Below are positions 9,785 through 19,229 of a DNA stretch of 64,000 bases, one piece after another. Under the pieces are notes generated by a model. The model ran no database searches, was not told the origin of the DNA, and saw nothing but the letters and a program-made list of their open reading frames with translations. Within the stretch, counting starts at the first letter, position 1. Each line of letters opens with the position of its first letter. This stretch comes from Chitinimonas taiwanensis DSM 18899 (lineage in GTDB: Bacteria; Pseudomonadota; Gammaproteobacteria; Burkholderiales; Chitinimonadaceae): assembly GCF_900119825.1 (NCBI RefSeq), contig NZ_FPKR01000002.1, forward strand, positions 332,681-396,680. The letters are read 5' to 3'. The translations under genes were made by a program, and so were the position numbers.

Positions 9785-10433
9785 ATTGAATCAACCAGTT
9801 ATCCAGCTCGCCAAAGCTATCGAACAAACCCAGCGGCGCCAGTTCGGCCAGATTCTCCCGCGGGTGCGCGCCATAGCTGACGCCCAGACCCGCCGTACCG
9901 GCATTGATCGCCATCTGCAAATCGTGCGTGGTGTCCCCTATCATCACCGTTCGCGCCGCCGGCACCGCCAAGTGCTCAACAATCTGCTCAAGCATCTGCG
10001 GGTGCGGCTTGGAGTGGCATTCGTCCGCACAGCGCGTGGTGTCGAAATACACGCCCAAGCCCGTTTGTTCCAGCACCCTATCCAAGCCACGACGCGATTT
10101 GCCGGTGGCTACCGCCAGCGCATAACCGGCCATCTTGTAGCGCGCCAGCGCTTCAGCCACACCCTCGAACAGCAGGATTTCGCCATCGCGGGCCAGGTAA
10201 TGGGTCTTGTAGGCCTCCACCACGCGCGCCACTTCCGCGCCACTAGCTTCGGGTGCAAGATACTGCATCGCTTCGTTCAGCCCATAGCCGATCACATAGC
10301 TGGCCGCCTCGCGGCTAGGCACGCTAAGGCCCGCTTCCGCGAAGGCCTGTTGTATCGATTGGGTGATCAGGCCGGTCGAATCAGCCAGCGTGCCATCCCA
10401 GTCAAATACCAAGAGATCAAAACGTTCAGCCAT
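9777..10433 (-). CDS. HAD-IA family hydrolase, phosphoglycolate phosphatase-like
   Basis: A 218-residue haloacid-dehalogenase phosphatase with motif I DWDGT (nucleophile D11, acid D13), motif II VATGKS and motif IV GDTTHDLQMA. An alpha-helical cap follows motif I, as in Gph-type enzymes that dephosphorylate 2-phosphoglycolate or related small phosphates; the actual substrate cannot be read from sequence. It overlaps rluC by 8 bp upstream and the Rieske gene by 8 bp downstream, so the three form one coupled operon. Confidence 0.88.
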   Translation of the reverse strand: MAERFDLLVFDWDGTLADSTGLITQSIQQAFAEAGLSVPSREAASYVIGYGLNEAMQYLAPEASGAEVARVVEAYKTHYLARDGEILLFEGVAEALARYKMAGYALAVATGKSRRGLDRVLEQTGLGVYFDTTRCADECHSKPHPQMLEQIVEHLAVPAARTVMIGDTTHDLQMAINAGTAGLGVSYGAHPRENLAELAPLGLFDSFGELDNWLIQYG

Positions 10434-11376
10434 CGATAGCCTCCAGCGTATCCAGATAGGCCTGCAGCTCAGTCGGCAGCGGGGCTTCCAGTTTCAAGGG
10501 GGTATTATTGAGCGGATGATTGAGCGTCAGCCGCCAGGCGTGCAGAAACATACGCTTAAGCCCTTCGCGCGGCAGGCGCTTGTTCAGGGCGAAATCACCG
10601 TATTTATCATCACCCAGAATCGGAAAACCCGACTGCGCGCAGTGCACGCGAATCTGGTGCGTGCGGCCGGTCTTCAGCTCGCATTCCAGCAAGGTGGCAG
10701 CCGTATAACGCGCGCGGCGATTGAAGACGGTGTGCGACTCCTGACCATCGGGCGTCACCGCGACGCGTCGCTCGCCATCCGCAGTCACATATTTCTGCAA
10801 CTTGAAGCGCACATGCCGACGCGCATCGGGAAACTGCCCCTGCACCAGGGCCAGGTAGCGCTTATCCATGCCGCGATCGTTGCGTAGCATTTCATGCATG
10901 GCCACCAGCGCACTGCGCTTCTTGGCAATCAGCAAGATGCCCGAGGTCTCTCTATCGAGCCGGTGCACGAGCTCCAGGAACTTGGCCTGTGGGCGCTGCG
11001 CACGCAGCTGCTCGATCACGCCAAAGCTGACCCCGCTGCCACCATGCACCGCAAGGCCAGCCGGCTTGTCGATGACCAGCAAGGCCTCGTCCTCGAACAG
11101 AATCGGCAGTTCGGGGCCGCGCGCCATGGTCGCCTGACTGGGCTTGGCATTCGGCTCAGCCACCCGCACCGGCGGGACGCGAATCAGATCGCCTTCGACG
11201 ATGCGATAGGTGACATCGGCCCGCCCCTTGTTCACCCGCACCTCGCCCGAACGCACGATGCGGTAGACCAGCGATTTGGGCACGCCCTTCAAATGTTTGA
11301 GTAGATAATTATCCAGCCGCTGACCCGCTTCTTCGCTGCCAACGGTGAGGTAGGAAACTTTGCTCGTATTATCCAT
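10426..11376 (-). CDS. rluC: 23S rRNA pseudouridine synthase RluC
   Basis: Isomerises uridines 955, 2504 and 2580 (E. coli numbering) of 23S rRNA to pseudouridine. The 316-residue protein has an N-terminal S4 RNA-binding domain (about 17-65) and a RluA-type catalytic domain with the HRLDRETSG motif, catalytic D141. The start is the ATG at 11376 (MDNTSKVSYL); ten upstream codons were dropped. First gene of its operon, divergent from rne across 571 bp, as rluC and rne are in many proteobacteria. Confidence 0.94.
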   Translation of the reverse strand: MDNTSKVSYLTVGSEEAGQRLDNYLLKHLKGVPKSLVYRIVRSGEVRVNKGRADVTYRIVEGDLIRVPPVRVAEPNAKPSQATMARGPELPILFEDEALLVIDKPAGLAVHGGSGVSFGVIEQLRAQRPQAKFLELVHRLDRETSGILLIAKKRSALVAMHEMLRNDRGMDKRYLALVQGQFPDARRHVRFKLQKYVTADGERRVAVTPDGQESHTVFNRRARYTAATLLECELKTGRTHQIRVHCAQSGFPILGDDKYGDFALNKRLPREGLKRMFLHAWRLTLNHPLNNTPLKLEAPLPTELQAYLDTLEAIDG

Positions 11377-11947
11377 CTTGTCATATACTCTGGCGGTCTT
11401 GCGCAACGCATGCGGCCACGCCCAAGGGCGCTGCCGACACGAGAAAACAAGACCAGCCGCCGCCCTGTTTTCCAGTCACCTGCCAACACGGCGATGACTT
11501 CCAAAGAGGCGGATTATCTCACGCGCGACCGGCTCGCGCGGCCTTTCCCGCTCTTTTCCCCGCGTCTCATCTCTCTTGCCGTGCAATCCGAAACCCGGTC
11601 GCACCTAGCGCGCAAGGCGGACGCGAGTGCTCACAGTGCACAGGAAAACACGGGAAAGTCGATCCAGCCGGTGCGGTTAACGTCGTTCACCGCCAAGCAA
11701 CGACGACACAAAGTGACAAAACGCTAGACCGGACATTCGCAGGCTGGTGCATTACAAGTAAACCAGTCGGCACACAGGACACACCCGTGCGTGGCAACGA
11801 CATCTCGGCCACGACGACAGTACGGAACCACTGGACTTTTCTGCCTTGCACAAGCTTACGCAACGCCCCATCGTCTGATTCGTTCCCTCGGCGGCTTCCA
11901 CCGTCGGTGTGTTCGCCCCTGCCTGTCCGGCAGCGGGAGAACAAAAC
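11377..11947 (+). promoter_or_regulatory. rne: Long rluC-rne intergenic region, probable rne leader
   Basis: These 571 bp hold no convincing gene. They separate divergent rluC and rne. In E. coli rne has a 0.36-kb untranslated leader by which RNase E controls its own mRNA; a long leader here is compatible with that, but no conserved structure was identified. A GCGGGAG ribosome-binding site precedes the rne ATG. Confidence 0.45.
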
Positions 11948-14920
11948 ATGAAACGCATGCTGTTCAATGCGACACAGGCCGAAGAGCTACGTGTCGCGAT
12001 CGTAGACGGCCAGAAGCTGATTGATCTGGATATCGAAACCGTCGGCAAGGAACAACGCAAGAGCAATATCTACAAGGCTGTCATCACCCGCATCGAGCCC
12101 TCGCTCGAAGCCTGCTTTGTGGATTACGGCACCGACCGCCACGGTTTCCTCCCCTTCAAGGAAGTTGCCCGCGCCTATTTCAAGGAAGGCGCCGATGGCC
12201 GTTCGCGCATCCAGGACGCGCTCAAGGAAGGCATGGAGCTGATCGTCCAGGTGGAAAAGGACGAACGCGGCAATAAGGGCGCCGCCCTCACTACCTTCAT
12301 TTCCCTGGCTGGCCGCTATCTGGTGCTGATGCCGAACAACCCGCGCGGCGGTGGCGTATCCCGCCGCATCGAGGGTGAGGAGCGCCAGGAACTGCGCGCC
12401 ACCATGGATCAACTCGATGTGCCGGCCGGCATGTCCATCATTGCCCGCACCGCTGGCATCGGCCGTAGCGCCGAAGAGCTGCAGTGGGACCTGAACTACC
12501 TGCTGCAACTGTGGCGCGCCATCGAGAACGCCGGCAGCGCCCAGAAGGGCCCCTTCCTGATTTACCAGGAAGGCAGTCTGGTCATCCGCGCGATTCGCGA
12601 CTACTACCAGCCCGATATCGGCGAAATCCTCATCGACACCGAGTTCGTGTACGAGCAAGCCCAGCAGTTCATGAGCCATGTGATGCCGGGCTTCGTGAAC
12701 CGCGTGAAGCTGTACAAGGACGATGTCCCGCTGTTCTCGCGCTTCCAGATCGAACACCAGATCGAAACCGCGTTTTCGCGTGAAGTCGGCCTGCCCTCGG
12801 GCGGCGCCATCGTCATCGACCACACCGAAGCCTTGGTATCGGTGGACGTGAACTCGGCGCGCGCCACCAAGGGCGGCGATATCGAGGAAACCGCTACCCG
12901 CACCAATCTGGAAGCCGCCGACGAAATCGCCCGCCAGCTGCGCCTGCGCGACCTGGGCGGTCTGATCGTGGTCGACTTCATCGATATGGAAAAGGCTGGC
13001 AATCAGCGCGAGGTGGAAAACCGCCTGCGCGATGCGCTGCGCCATGACCGTGCCCGCGTGCAGACCGGCAAGATCTCGCGCTTTGGCCTGATGGAGCTGT
13101 CGCGCCAGCGCCTGCAACCGAGCCTGGGCGAAACCGCCCACCAACCCTGCCCGCGCTGCCATGGCACTGGCTTTATCCGCGGTACCGAGTCGTCGGCCCT
13201 GCACATCCTGCGCATCATTCAGGAAGAGGCGATGAAGGAAAACACCGGCGCCATCCACGCGCAGGTGCCGGTTGATGTGGCCACCTTCCTACTGAACGAG
13301 AAGCGCGCCGAGATTTTCTCGGTCGAATCGCGCCTCAAGGTGGGCGTGGTACTGATCCCGAATATCCACCTCGAAACGCCGAACTACCAGCTGACCCGTC
13401 TGCGTCACGACGACCTCAACCACATCGAGGAAGTCCTGCCGTCTTACAAGATGATGGAAGCCCCGGCCGAGGAGGCGCACAGCCACGGCAAGGACAATGA
13501 GCCGAGCAAGCCGCGCCAGGAAGCTGCCGTCAAGGGCATCACCCCGACCCAGCCTGCCCCGGTCGCCGTGGAAAAGCCGGTGGTTGAGGAAGCCAAGCCC
13601 TCGCTGTTCAGCCGCATCGTGCGCTTCTTCACCGGCGAAAAGGCCGAGGAAGTCAAACAGCCGACACCAGCCAACAAGACCGGTGGTCGTGAGCGCAACA
13701 ACAACCGCCGTGGCGAGCGTGGCGAAGGCCGTCGCGAGCGCGGCGAGCGCAATGCCGAGCAGCGCAATGAGCGTCGCCCTGGTGGCAAGCCGCGCATCGA
13801 GGAGGACGAGCAGCCGCGTCCGCCGCGCGAGCCGCGTCAGCGCGGTGACCGCAATGAGCGCGCGCAAGGCGAAGGCCGTGCCGAGCGTCAGGACAACCGC
13901 AACGAGCGCCAGAACGAAGGTCGCGAAGCCCGCGAGCCGCGTGAAGCACGTGCGCCGCGCGAGAACCAAGAAGGTCGCAATGAACGCGAGCCGCGCGCCG
14001 AGCGCGAACCGCGTCAGCCACGCGAGCCGCGCGCCGAGCGTGAACCACGTCCGGAACGTGAACCGCGTGCCGAACGCGAGCCACGCCCGGAACGTGAGCC
14101 GCGCGCCGAACGCGAACCGCGTGCTGAGCGTGAACCGCGTGCCGAACGCGAACCACGCGCCCCGCGCCAGCCGCAGGAAGCCCGTGCCGAGCTGAACGCC
14201 GAGCAGGCAGTCGAGCCGTCGCAGCAGGAATTGCTGCCGGTGGACAGCGCCGCCAACGAGGCGAATGAAGGTAATGAAGGCCGTCGTCGTCGTCGCGGTC
14301 GTCGCGGTGGCCGTGGTGACCGTAACGAGCAGCAAGCGAATGGCCTGCAAGCCGAGACCATGACTCAGGAAGACGCGGCCAATGCGGAAGTGAATGCGCC
14401 GGAAGCTGTCGTCGCCCCGGCCGCGGAAGCCCCGGTCGCCGCGCAGGAAGCTGCACCAGTGCTCGCCCAGGTCGAAGTCGCTACGCCAGTGGTTGCCGAG
14501 ACCGTAGTTGAAGCCGTCGCAGCCGCACCGGCCGAGCAGCCAGTGGTAGCGAATGTCCGCGAGGAAGTCGCCGCAGCGCCTGCCGTGGCAGCCCCGGTGG
14601 AAGCGCCCGCCGCTGCCGCGCAAGCCGCAGCGGAACCCGAAGTGGCAGCCGCAGCCCCCGCTCCGGCTGTCGAAGCCGCCCCTGCGGAAGTTGCGCCGGT
14701 AGCCAGCAGCCAGCCTGTGCAGGTACAGCTGGAAATCGGCCGCCCGGAGGATGTGGGTCTTGTGCAGGTCAACACCCAGCTGAAGGCTTTCGAGCCGGTG
14801 GATGTGCAGCTGGAAGTGCCGGTGCGCCGCCGCCGTAGCGAGGTCAAGCCGACCGAGGCCCCCGCCCCGGTGCAGACCGAGCTGGTGATGGTGGAGACGC
14901 AGCACGGTGATAAAGCCTGA
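11948..14920 (+). CDS. rne: Ribonuclease E
   Basis: The main endoribonuclease of mRNA decay and rRNA/tRNA processing, and scaffold of the degradosome. The 990-residue protein starts MKRMLFNATQ at 11948. The catalytic half has an S1 domain (about 37-118), a 5'-sensor region, catalytic aspartates D300 (SVDVNSARATKG) and D343 (VVDFIDM), and the zinc link C401-PR-C404. The C-terminal half is disordered: an Arg-rich RNA-binding stretch (about 575-720) with many EREPRAE-type copies, a second RRRRGRRGGRG patch, and an Ala/Val/Pro-rich tail. This tail is unusually repetitive compared with E. coli RNase E. Confidence 0.97.
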   Translation: MKRMLFNATQAEELRVAIVDGQKLIDLDIETVGKEQRKSNIYKAVITRIEPSLEACFVDYGTDRHGFLPFKEVARAYFKEGADGRSRIQDALKEGMELIVQVEKDERGNKGAALTTFISLAGRYLVLMPNNPRGGGVSRRIEGEERQELRATMDQLDVPAGMSIIARTAGIGRSAEELQWDLNYLLQLWRAIENAGSAQKGPFLIYQEGSLVIRAIRDYYQPDIGEILIDTEFVYEQAQQFMSHVMPGFVNRVKLYKDDVPLFSRFQIEHQIETAFSREVGLPSGGAIVIDHTEALVSVDVNSARATKGGDIEETATRTNLEAADEIARQLRLRDLGGLIVVDFIDMEKAGNQREVENRLRDALRHDRARVQTGKISRFGLMELSRQRLQPSLGETAHQPCPRCHGTGFIRGTESSALHILRIIQEEAMKENTGAIHAQVPVDVATFLLNEKRAEIFSVESRLKVGVVLIPNIHLETPNYQLTRLRHDDLNHIEEVLPSYKMMEAPAEEAHSHGKDNEPSKPRQEAAVKGITPTQPAPVAVEKPVVEEAKPSLFSRIVRFFTGEKAEEVKQPTPANKTGGRERNNNRRGERGEGRRERGERNAEQRNERRPGGKPRIEEDEQPRPPREPRQRGDRNERAQGEGRAERQDNRNERQNEGREAREPREARAPRENQEGRNEREPRAEREPRQPREPRAEREPRPEREPRAEREPRPEREPRAEREPRAEREPRAEREPRAPRQPQEARAELNAEQAVEPSQQELLPVDSAANEANEGNEGRRRRRGRRGGRGDRNEQQANGLQAETMTQEDAANAEVNAPEAVVAPAAEAPVAAQEAAPVLAQVEVATPVVAETVVEAVAAAPAEQPVVANVREEVAAAPAVAAPVEAPAAAAQAAAEPEVAAAAPAPAVEAAPAEVAPVASSQPVQVQLEIGRPEDVGLVQVNTQLKAFEPVDVQLEVPVRRRRSEVKPTEAPAPVQTELVMVETQHGDKA
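13980..14163 (+). repeat. In-frame short tandem repeats encoding EREPRAE/EREPRPE in rne
   Basis: About ten copies of an 18-base unit (variants of GAGCGCGAACCGCGTGCC) lie head to tail inside the RNase E Arg-rich region. Copies differ mainly at third codon positions, so protein-level constraint looks stronger than recent DNA duplication. The block should be prone to copy-number change. Confidence 0.8.
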
Positions 14921-14934
14921 TTGCTAGACTAGCC

Positions 14935-14970
14935 AAACAAAACAGGGAGCTTAGGCTCCCTGTTTTGTTT
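14935..14970. terminator. Bidirectional terminator between rne and the NlpC gene
   Basis: A 16-bp perfect stem (AAACAAAACAGGGAGC at 14935-14950 with its complement at 14955-14970) and a TTAG loop, A-rich on one side and T-rich on the other. Placed between convergent genes. Confidence 0.93.
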
Positions 14971-15014
14971 TCTGCGCCAGCGCCTGCGTATCAGGCCATC
15001 CACATAACGCCCGC

Positions 15015-15626
15015 TTAACCAGCGAAATAGCTGCGCGCCGCCTCGAAGCGGGCAGCGAAGTATTTATTGCGGATGCTTTCGATGCGGATACGTCCCTTGC
15101 TGGTCGGGGCATGCACGAATTTATCGTCGCCGATATAGATGCCCACATGCGAGAACGGCCGATTCATGGTGTTGAAGAACACCAGATCGCCAGCCTGCAG
15201 CTGCTCGCGCGAGATGGGCCGCCCCTTGCGCGCCATATCGGCCGCGCTGCCGAGCAGATCGACGCCAACGGCATGGCGGTAGATGAAGCTGACCATACCG
15301 CTGCAATCGAGCCCGGCCTCCGGGTTCTTGCCGCCGAAGACATAGCCGACATCCAGCAGGCCAAGTGCATACATGACGATTTCGCGCCCCGCATCGTCAT
15401 TGATCTGAATACTGCTCAAGGCCGGCTTGGCCGGTGCGCGCGCCACGGGCTTGCTGGGCGGATTGCTGCCGCAGGCCGACAGCAGCAGTGCAATCAGCGC
15501 GCAGAGTAAGGGCGTGCGCACGCGTGCCAGGCGCGATTTGCGCAGCGGCGGGCGTTTGGGCTGGCGCGACGGCAGATGCGGGTCAAGCAGGATGGATGGC
15601 ATGCCATCCAGATTGAGCGGATTCAT
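15015..15626 (-). CDS. NlpC/P60 family lipoprotein (peptidoglycan endopeptidase)
   Basis: A 203-residue lipoprotein with lipobox LLSAC (C52) and a C-terminal NlpC/P60 domain that cleaves murein stem peptides; catalytic residues are C108 (DCSG), H160 (SHVGIYIG) and probably H172. The 30 residues before the hydrophobic signal segment are unusually long; a GTG at codon 36 would give a normal signal peptide. The ATG at 15626 is supported by an ATGA overlap with the upstream hydrolase stop, so the start stays open. It is convergent with rne. Confidence 0.87.
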   Translation of the reverse strand: MNPLNLDGMPSILLDPHLPSRQPKRPPLRKSRLARVRTPLLCALIALLLSACGSNPPSKPVARAPAKPALSSIQINDDAGREIVMYALGLLDVGYVFGGKNPEAGLDCSGMVSFIYRHAVGVDLLGSAADMARKGRPISREQLQAGDLVFFNTMNRPFSHVGIYIGDDKFVHAPTSKGRIRIESIRNKYFAARFEAARSYFAG

Positions 15627-16456
15627 GGCAAATCCTCCAGCCAGGCAGCCAAGGTATCGGCCGCAGCAGACCAGCTCGCATCCAGCATCAGCAGATGCCC
15701 CAAGCCCTTGAGGAACTGCGCACGCACGCCCAGCGCATGGGCGGCGCTATGCAGTAGATGGCCAGGCATCAGCAGATCCTGCTCGCTACCCAGCACCAGC
15801 ACGGGCGGGCAACCACGTGGTGGGCGCTGGTCGAACTGCGGCATGGTCATATCGATGAGCGCGCGGTCGGACTCATGTTGGAACTGCACGGCATAGCGCT
15901 GCAGTTCCGACTCGGGCAAGGCGGGCGAAAACAGCAGCTCGCGCAGCTTGTCGAGGCGTGGCGGCAGGCCGATATTCTGCAGCGCGTTCAGCTCCCACAT
16001 CAGCTGCGGGTGCTGCCAGAACAGGTGCAGTGCGGAACCGATCAGCCCTTCGGGCGGCACGGTGGCCAGCAAGGCGAGGCCGGGCAGCGCCTGCTCGCGC
16101 GCATAGGCCATGGCCAGGAAGCCGCCCATCGAGTGACCGATCAGCAGCGGGGTCTGGCCATGTTGCTGCTCAATCTGGCGCACGGCGCGCTCAACATCCT
16201 GCAGATAGTCATCGATGCGCGTGGCGGCCAGCTGCGCCCTGCCCTCGCTCGCCCCATGCCCGCGCAGGCTCAGCGCATGGGCCGGATAGCCGCGCTGGGC
16301 GAAGTAAGGCAGGAAATGCACTTGCCAGCACCAGGCACCGACATAGGCACCGTGGATAAACAGCAGCGGGCGCCTTGGTATGGTCGCCGCGGGCAGTACG
16401 GATAGCATTTCCAGTTTGAGTTCAGGCACTTGGGCGCGATTCTTATTAGCCAACAT
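15623..16456 (-). CDS. Alpha/beta-hydrolase family protein
   Basis: A 277-residue alpha/beta-hydrolase fold protein: oxyanion-loop HGAYVGAW (about 35-42), nucleophile elbow GHSMG with S109, acid in the GSEQD segment and catalytic histidine in GLGH near the C-terminus. It resembles lysophospholipase/esterase-type members (LSLRGHGASEG), but the substrate is unknown and no signal peptide is seen. The ATG at 16456 is favoured over a TTG 14 codons upstream. It overlaps the NlpC gene by 4 bp (ATGA), implying co-translation. Confidence 0.82.
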   Translation of the reverse strand: MLANKNRAQVPELKLEMLSVLPAATIPRRPLLFIHGAYVGAWCWQVHFLPYFAQRGYPAHALSLRGHGASEGRAQLAATRIDDYLQDVERAVRQIEQQHGQTPLLIGHSMGGFLAMAYAREQALPGLALLATVPPEGLIGSALHLFWQHPQLMWELNALQNIGLPPRLDKLRELLFSPALPESELQRYAVQFQHESDRALIDMTMPQFDQRPPRGCPPVLVLGSEQDLLMPGHLLHSAAHALGVRAQFLKGLGHLLMLDASWSAAADTLAAWLEDLP

Positions 16457-16515
16457 GAATATTGATTGCACCTTACGCCAAAGCGCCGCCTGCTTCAATG
16501 CTCACGCAGCAGTTG

Positions 16516-16546
16516 TTGACCTTTAAGTCAGTAAGTAATAAATTAC
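16516..16546 (+). promoter_or_regulatory. Candidate tetR promoter with overlapping palindromic operator
   Basis: TTGACC at 16516-16521, a 17-bp spacer and TAAATT at 16539-16544 form a plausible sigma-70 promoter. GTAAT-aa-ATTAC (16535-16546), a perfect short palindrome, covers the -10 element, as expected for TetR autorepression. It is 28 bp before the tetR ATG. Confidence 0.5.
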
Positions 16547-16574
16547 CGCCAAGTCATTAGACCCCGAGACAGCT

Positions 16575-17201
16575 ATGAATACGCCCACCCCACGCTGGCA
16601 GCGCCGCAAAGACGCCCGCCCGGCCGAAATCATCGAAGCCGCCCTGAGCCTGTTCGTGGAACGCGGCTTTGCCGCTACCCGCCTCGACGATGTGGCCAAG
16701 CTGGCCGGCGTCACCAAGGGAACGGTCTACCTCTATTTCGCCAATAAGGAAGAACTGTTCAAGGCCGTGGTACGCGAAACCGTGCTGCCGAACATCGAAT
16801 CGGGCGAAACCCTGCTGGCCGAACATCAAGGCCGCTGGGCCGATCTGCTCTGGACCCTGCTGGAGCGCTGGGCCGAACGCATGGAGCAGTCGGCCTCGAC
16901 CGGCATTTCCAAGCTGATGATTGCCGAGGCAAACAACTTCCCGGAACTGGCGCGCTTCTATGTGGAAGAAGTGGTGATACGCAGCCGCAAGTTATTCGCC
17001 AATGTGATCGAGCGTGGCATTGCCGCCGGCGAGTTCCGTCCGGTCGATGTGGCACTGGCAACGCGCGCGGTGATCTCGCCGCTGATGATGATCAAGGTCT
17101 GGAAGCAGAGCTTCTCGCTATGCGATACCGAGCCGGTCGACCTCAGGGATTTCGCGCGCTTTCACTATGAATTGATGCTGCAGGGCCTGCAGGCCCGTTA
17201 A
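16575..17201 (+). CDS. TetR/AcrR family transcriptional regulator
   Basis: A 208-residue repressor: N-terminal TetR HTH (about residues 15-62; the GVTKGTVYLYFANKEELF segment holds the recognition helix) and a helical ligand-binding C-terminal domain resembling TetR_C members that control EmrAB/AcrAB-type pumps. It lies directly upstream of, and in the same direction as, emrA and emrB genes, so it probably represses the efflux unit and itself. A 7-bp hairpin (17240-17259) lies between it and emrA. Confidence 0.9.
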   Translation: MNTPTPRWQRRKDARPAEIIEAALSLFVERGFAATRLDDVAKLAGVTKGTVYLYFANKEELFKAVVRETVLPNIESGETLLAEHQGRWADLLWTLLERWAERMEQSASTGISKLMIAEANNFPELARFYVEEVVIRSRKLFANVIERGIAAGEFRPVDVALATRAVISPLMMIKVWKQSFSLCDTEPVDLRDFARFHYELMLQGLQAR

Positions 17202-17239
17202 GCCACACCGCAGCTCGACCTGGCGGGCTCGTCCGCTCA

Positions 17240-17259
17240 CAGCGCCTGTGAAGGCGCTG
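17240..17259 (+). other. Hairpin between tetR and emrA
   Basis: CAGCGCC (17240-17246) pairs with GGCGCTG (17253-17259) around a 6-base loop. There is no T-run, so it may attenuate or stabilise RNA rather than terminate transcription. Confidence 0.35.
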
Positions 17260-17393
17260 CGCCAGGCACCGAGTACTGACAGAAATCATCGAATGCGTGC
17301 TGCTTACCGCCCTGGCCTAGCCAGCGATGAGTTCAGCCCAAGCCCACCTTTTTCGGCGCACCCAGCGCCCCGTTTGAAGCAGGAATGCCCAGC

Positions 17394-18452
17394 ATGAGCG
17401 ATCTCACTCCCCCCAAGAAGCAACACAAGGCCCGTCTGGTATTTGCCCTCGCCCTGGCCGGCATCATCGGCTGGGTCGGCTACCACTGGTGGCATGGCCA
17501 TCATTTCGTGGAAACCGATAACGCCCAGGTCGAAGGCCATATCGTGCCCATCGCAGCCAAGGTCAGCGGCTATGTGAAGGCGGTCAAGGTCGGCGATAAC
17601 CAGCCGGTGGCGCTGGGTGGCGAGCTGGTACAGATTGACGAGCGCGACTATGCGGCGCGCCTGGCGCAGGCCGAGGCCGACTTGCAGATTGCCCTGGCCA
17701 ATGCCGGCGGTCGCGATGGCGCAGGCCAGGCCGGCGCCCAGCTCAGCTATAGCCAGGCCAATGCCGCTGCCGCCCAGGCGGCCATTGCCCAGGCCGAGGC
17801 GAATGCCGAACGCAGCCGCAATGATCTGGCCCGTGCCAAATCGCTGGCGGCCAAGGGCATGACCAGTGCCGCCGCGCTGGATGCCGCCGAGGCAGCCGCC
17901 CGTGCCGCCGAATCGCAGCTGCGCACCGCGCGCGATACCGCCACTGCGGCCGGCAAGCAGATCGGCGTGGCCGGTGCCGGCCTCAAGTCGGCCCAGGCCA
18001 AGGTCGAGTCGGTGCGCGCCGTGCGCGACCTAGCCGCCATCCAGTTTGCCGATACCCACGTCACCGCGCCGCTGGCCGGCGTCACCAGCAAGAAGTCGGT
18101 CGAAGTGGGGCAGCTCGTGCAGGCCGGCCAGACCCTCATGTATCTGGTGCCGCTCAACGATGTGTGGGTGACGGCCAATCTGAAGGAAACCGAGGTCGGC
18201 CGCGTGCAGGCCGGTCAGCAGGTGGAGATCGAAGTCGATGCCTATCCAGGCAAGACCTTCACCGGCAAGGTGGAATCGTTCAGCCCGGCCACAGGCGCCA
18301 AGTTCGCCCTGCTGCCGCCCGACAATGCCAGCGGCAACTTCACCAAGGTGGTGCAGCGCGTGCCGGTCAAGGTCAAACTGGATGCCTTCGATAGCCAGCA
18401 CACGCCGCTACGCCCAGGCATGAGCGTCCTGGCCAGCATCCGCCTCGGCTAA
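17394..18452 (+). CDS. emrA: EmrA-like membrane fusion protein (HlyD family) of an efflux pump
   Basis: A 352-residue periplasmic adaptor: a short cytoplasmic N-terminus, one transmembrane helix (about 18-36), a lipoyl/biotinyl-like half motif (DNAQVEGHIVPIAAKVSG), a long Ala-rich alpha-helical hairpin (about 90-195) and a second lipoyl half with beta-barrel (FADTHVTAPLAGV onward). This is the EmrA architecture that links an MFS pump to TolC. The ATG at 17394 has AGGA nine bases upstream; the ATG at 17385 sits too close to it. The partner emrB lies 1 kb downstream. Confidence 0.88.
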   Translation: MSDLTPPKKQHKARLVFALALAGIIGWVGYHWWHGHHFVETDNAQVEGHIVPIAAKVSGYVKAVKVGDNQPVALGGELVQIDERDYAARLAQAEADLQIALANAGGRDGAGQAGAQLSYSQANAAAAQAAIAQAEANAERSRNDLARAKSLAAKGMTSAAALDAAEAAARAAESQLRTARDTATAAGKQIGVAGAGLKSAQAKVESVRAVRDLAAIQFADTHVTAPLAGVTSKKSVEVGQLVQAGQTLMYLVPLNDVWVTANLKETEVGRVQAGQQVEIEVDAYPGKTFTGKVESFSPATGAKFALLPPDNASGNFTKVVQRVPVKVKLDAFDSQHTPLRPGMSVLASIRLG

Positions 18453-18475
18453 GCACAAATCCCAGGGAGCCCACC

Positions 18476-19222
18476 ATGCGCCTCGCCCTCGTTTCCGATA
18501 TCCACGGCAATCTGCCCGCCCTGGAAGCCGTGCTGGCCGATATCGGCCGCCACCGGGTGGACAGCATTGCCAATCTGGGCGATAGCCTGAGCGGGCCGCT
18601 ATGGCCGCAGGAAACGGCCGAGTTCCTGATGGCGCAGAGCTGGCCCCAGCTGGCCGGCAACCACGAGCGCCAGCTGCTGCAAGCGCCCGAGCGCATGGGG
18701 CTGAGCGACCGCCAGGCCCATGCCGAGCTATCGCCCGACGTGCTGGCCTGGCTCGCGCAGCTGCCGGCCCGGCTGGAATTCGAGGACATCCTGCTCTGCC
18801 ACGGCACGCCGGATAGCGATCTGACTTACTTCCTGGAAACCGTCACGCCGCAGGGCGTGCGCATGGCCAGCCGTGCTGAGGTCGATACCCGGCTCGGTGC
18901 CGTGTCGGCCGGCCTGATCGCCTGTGGTCATACCCATGTGCCACGTGTGCTTCACTCCAGCCACGGCAAGCTGGTGCTCAATCCGGGCAGCGTGGGCCTG
19001 CCCGCTTACGACGACGCCCATCCGCACCCGCATGTGATTGAGAACGGCAGCCCGAACGCCCGCTATGCGATTGCCGAATACACGGCCGCAGGCTGGCGCG
19101 CCGAGCTGATCAGCCTGCCTTACGACCACGAAGCCGCCGCACGCCAGGCCGAGCGCAAGCAGCGCCACGACTGGGCGCATGCGCTGCGCACCGGTTACGC
19201 ACTGGCTCTCGCTGCCAACTAG
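18476..19222 (+). CDS. Metallophosphoesterase, YfcE/MJ0936-like
   Basis: A 248-residue calcineurin-like phosphoesterase with all metal-ligand motifs: DIHGN (residues 8-12), NLGDS, GNHE (61-64) and GHTHVPR. The compact single-domain form resembles bacterial YfcE/MJ0936-type phosphodiesterases; the natural substrate is unknown. It lies 23 bp after emrA and before emrB, in the same direction, so it is probably co-transcribed with the pump genes. No known role in drug efflux explains this. Confidence 0.87.
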   Translation: MRLALVSDIHGNLPALEAVLADIGRHRVDSIANLGDSLSGPLWPQETAEFLMAQSWPQLAGNHERQLLQAPERMGLSDRQAHAELSPDVLAWLAQLPARLEFEDILLCHGTPDSDLTYFLETVTPQGVRMASRAEVDTRLGAVSAGLIACGHTHVPRVLHSSHGKLVLNPGSVGLPAYDDAHPHPHVIENGSPNARYAIAEYTAAGWRAELISLPYDHEAAARQAERKQRHDWAHALRTGYALALAAN

Positions 19223-19229
19223 GATAGCC

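Noticed and set aside
13289..14905. 538-codon minus-strand open frame within rne
   Set aside because: Antisense of the Arg/Ala-rich RNase E tail; no ribosome-binding site or recognisable domain.
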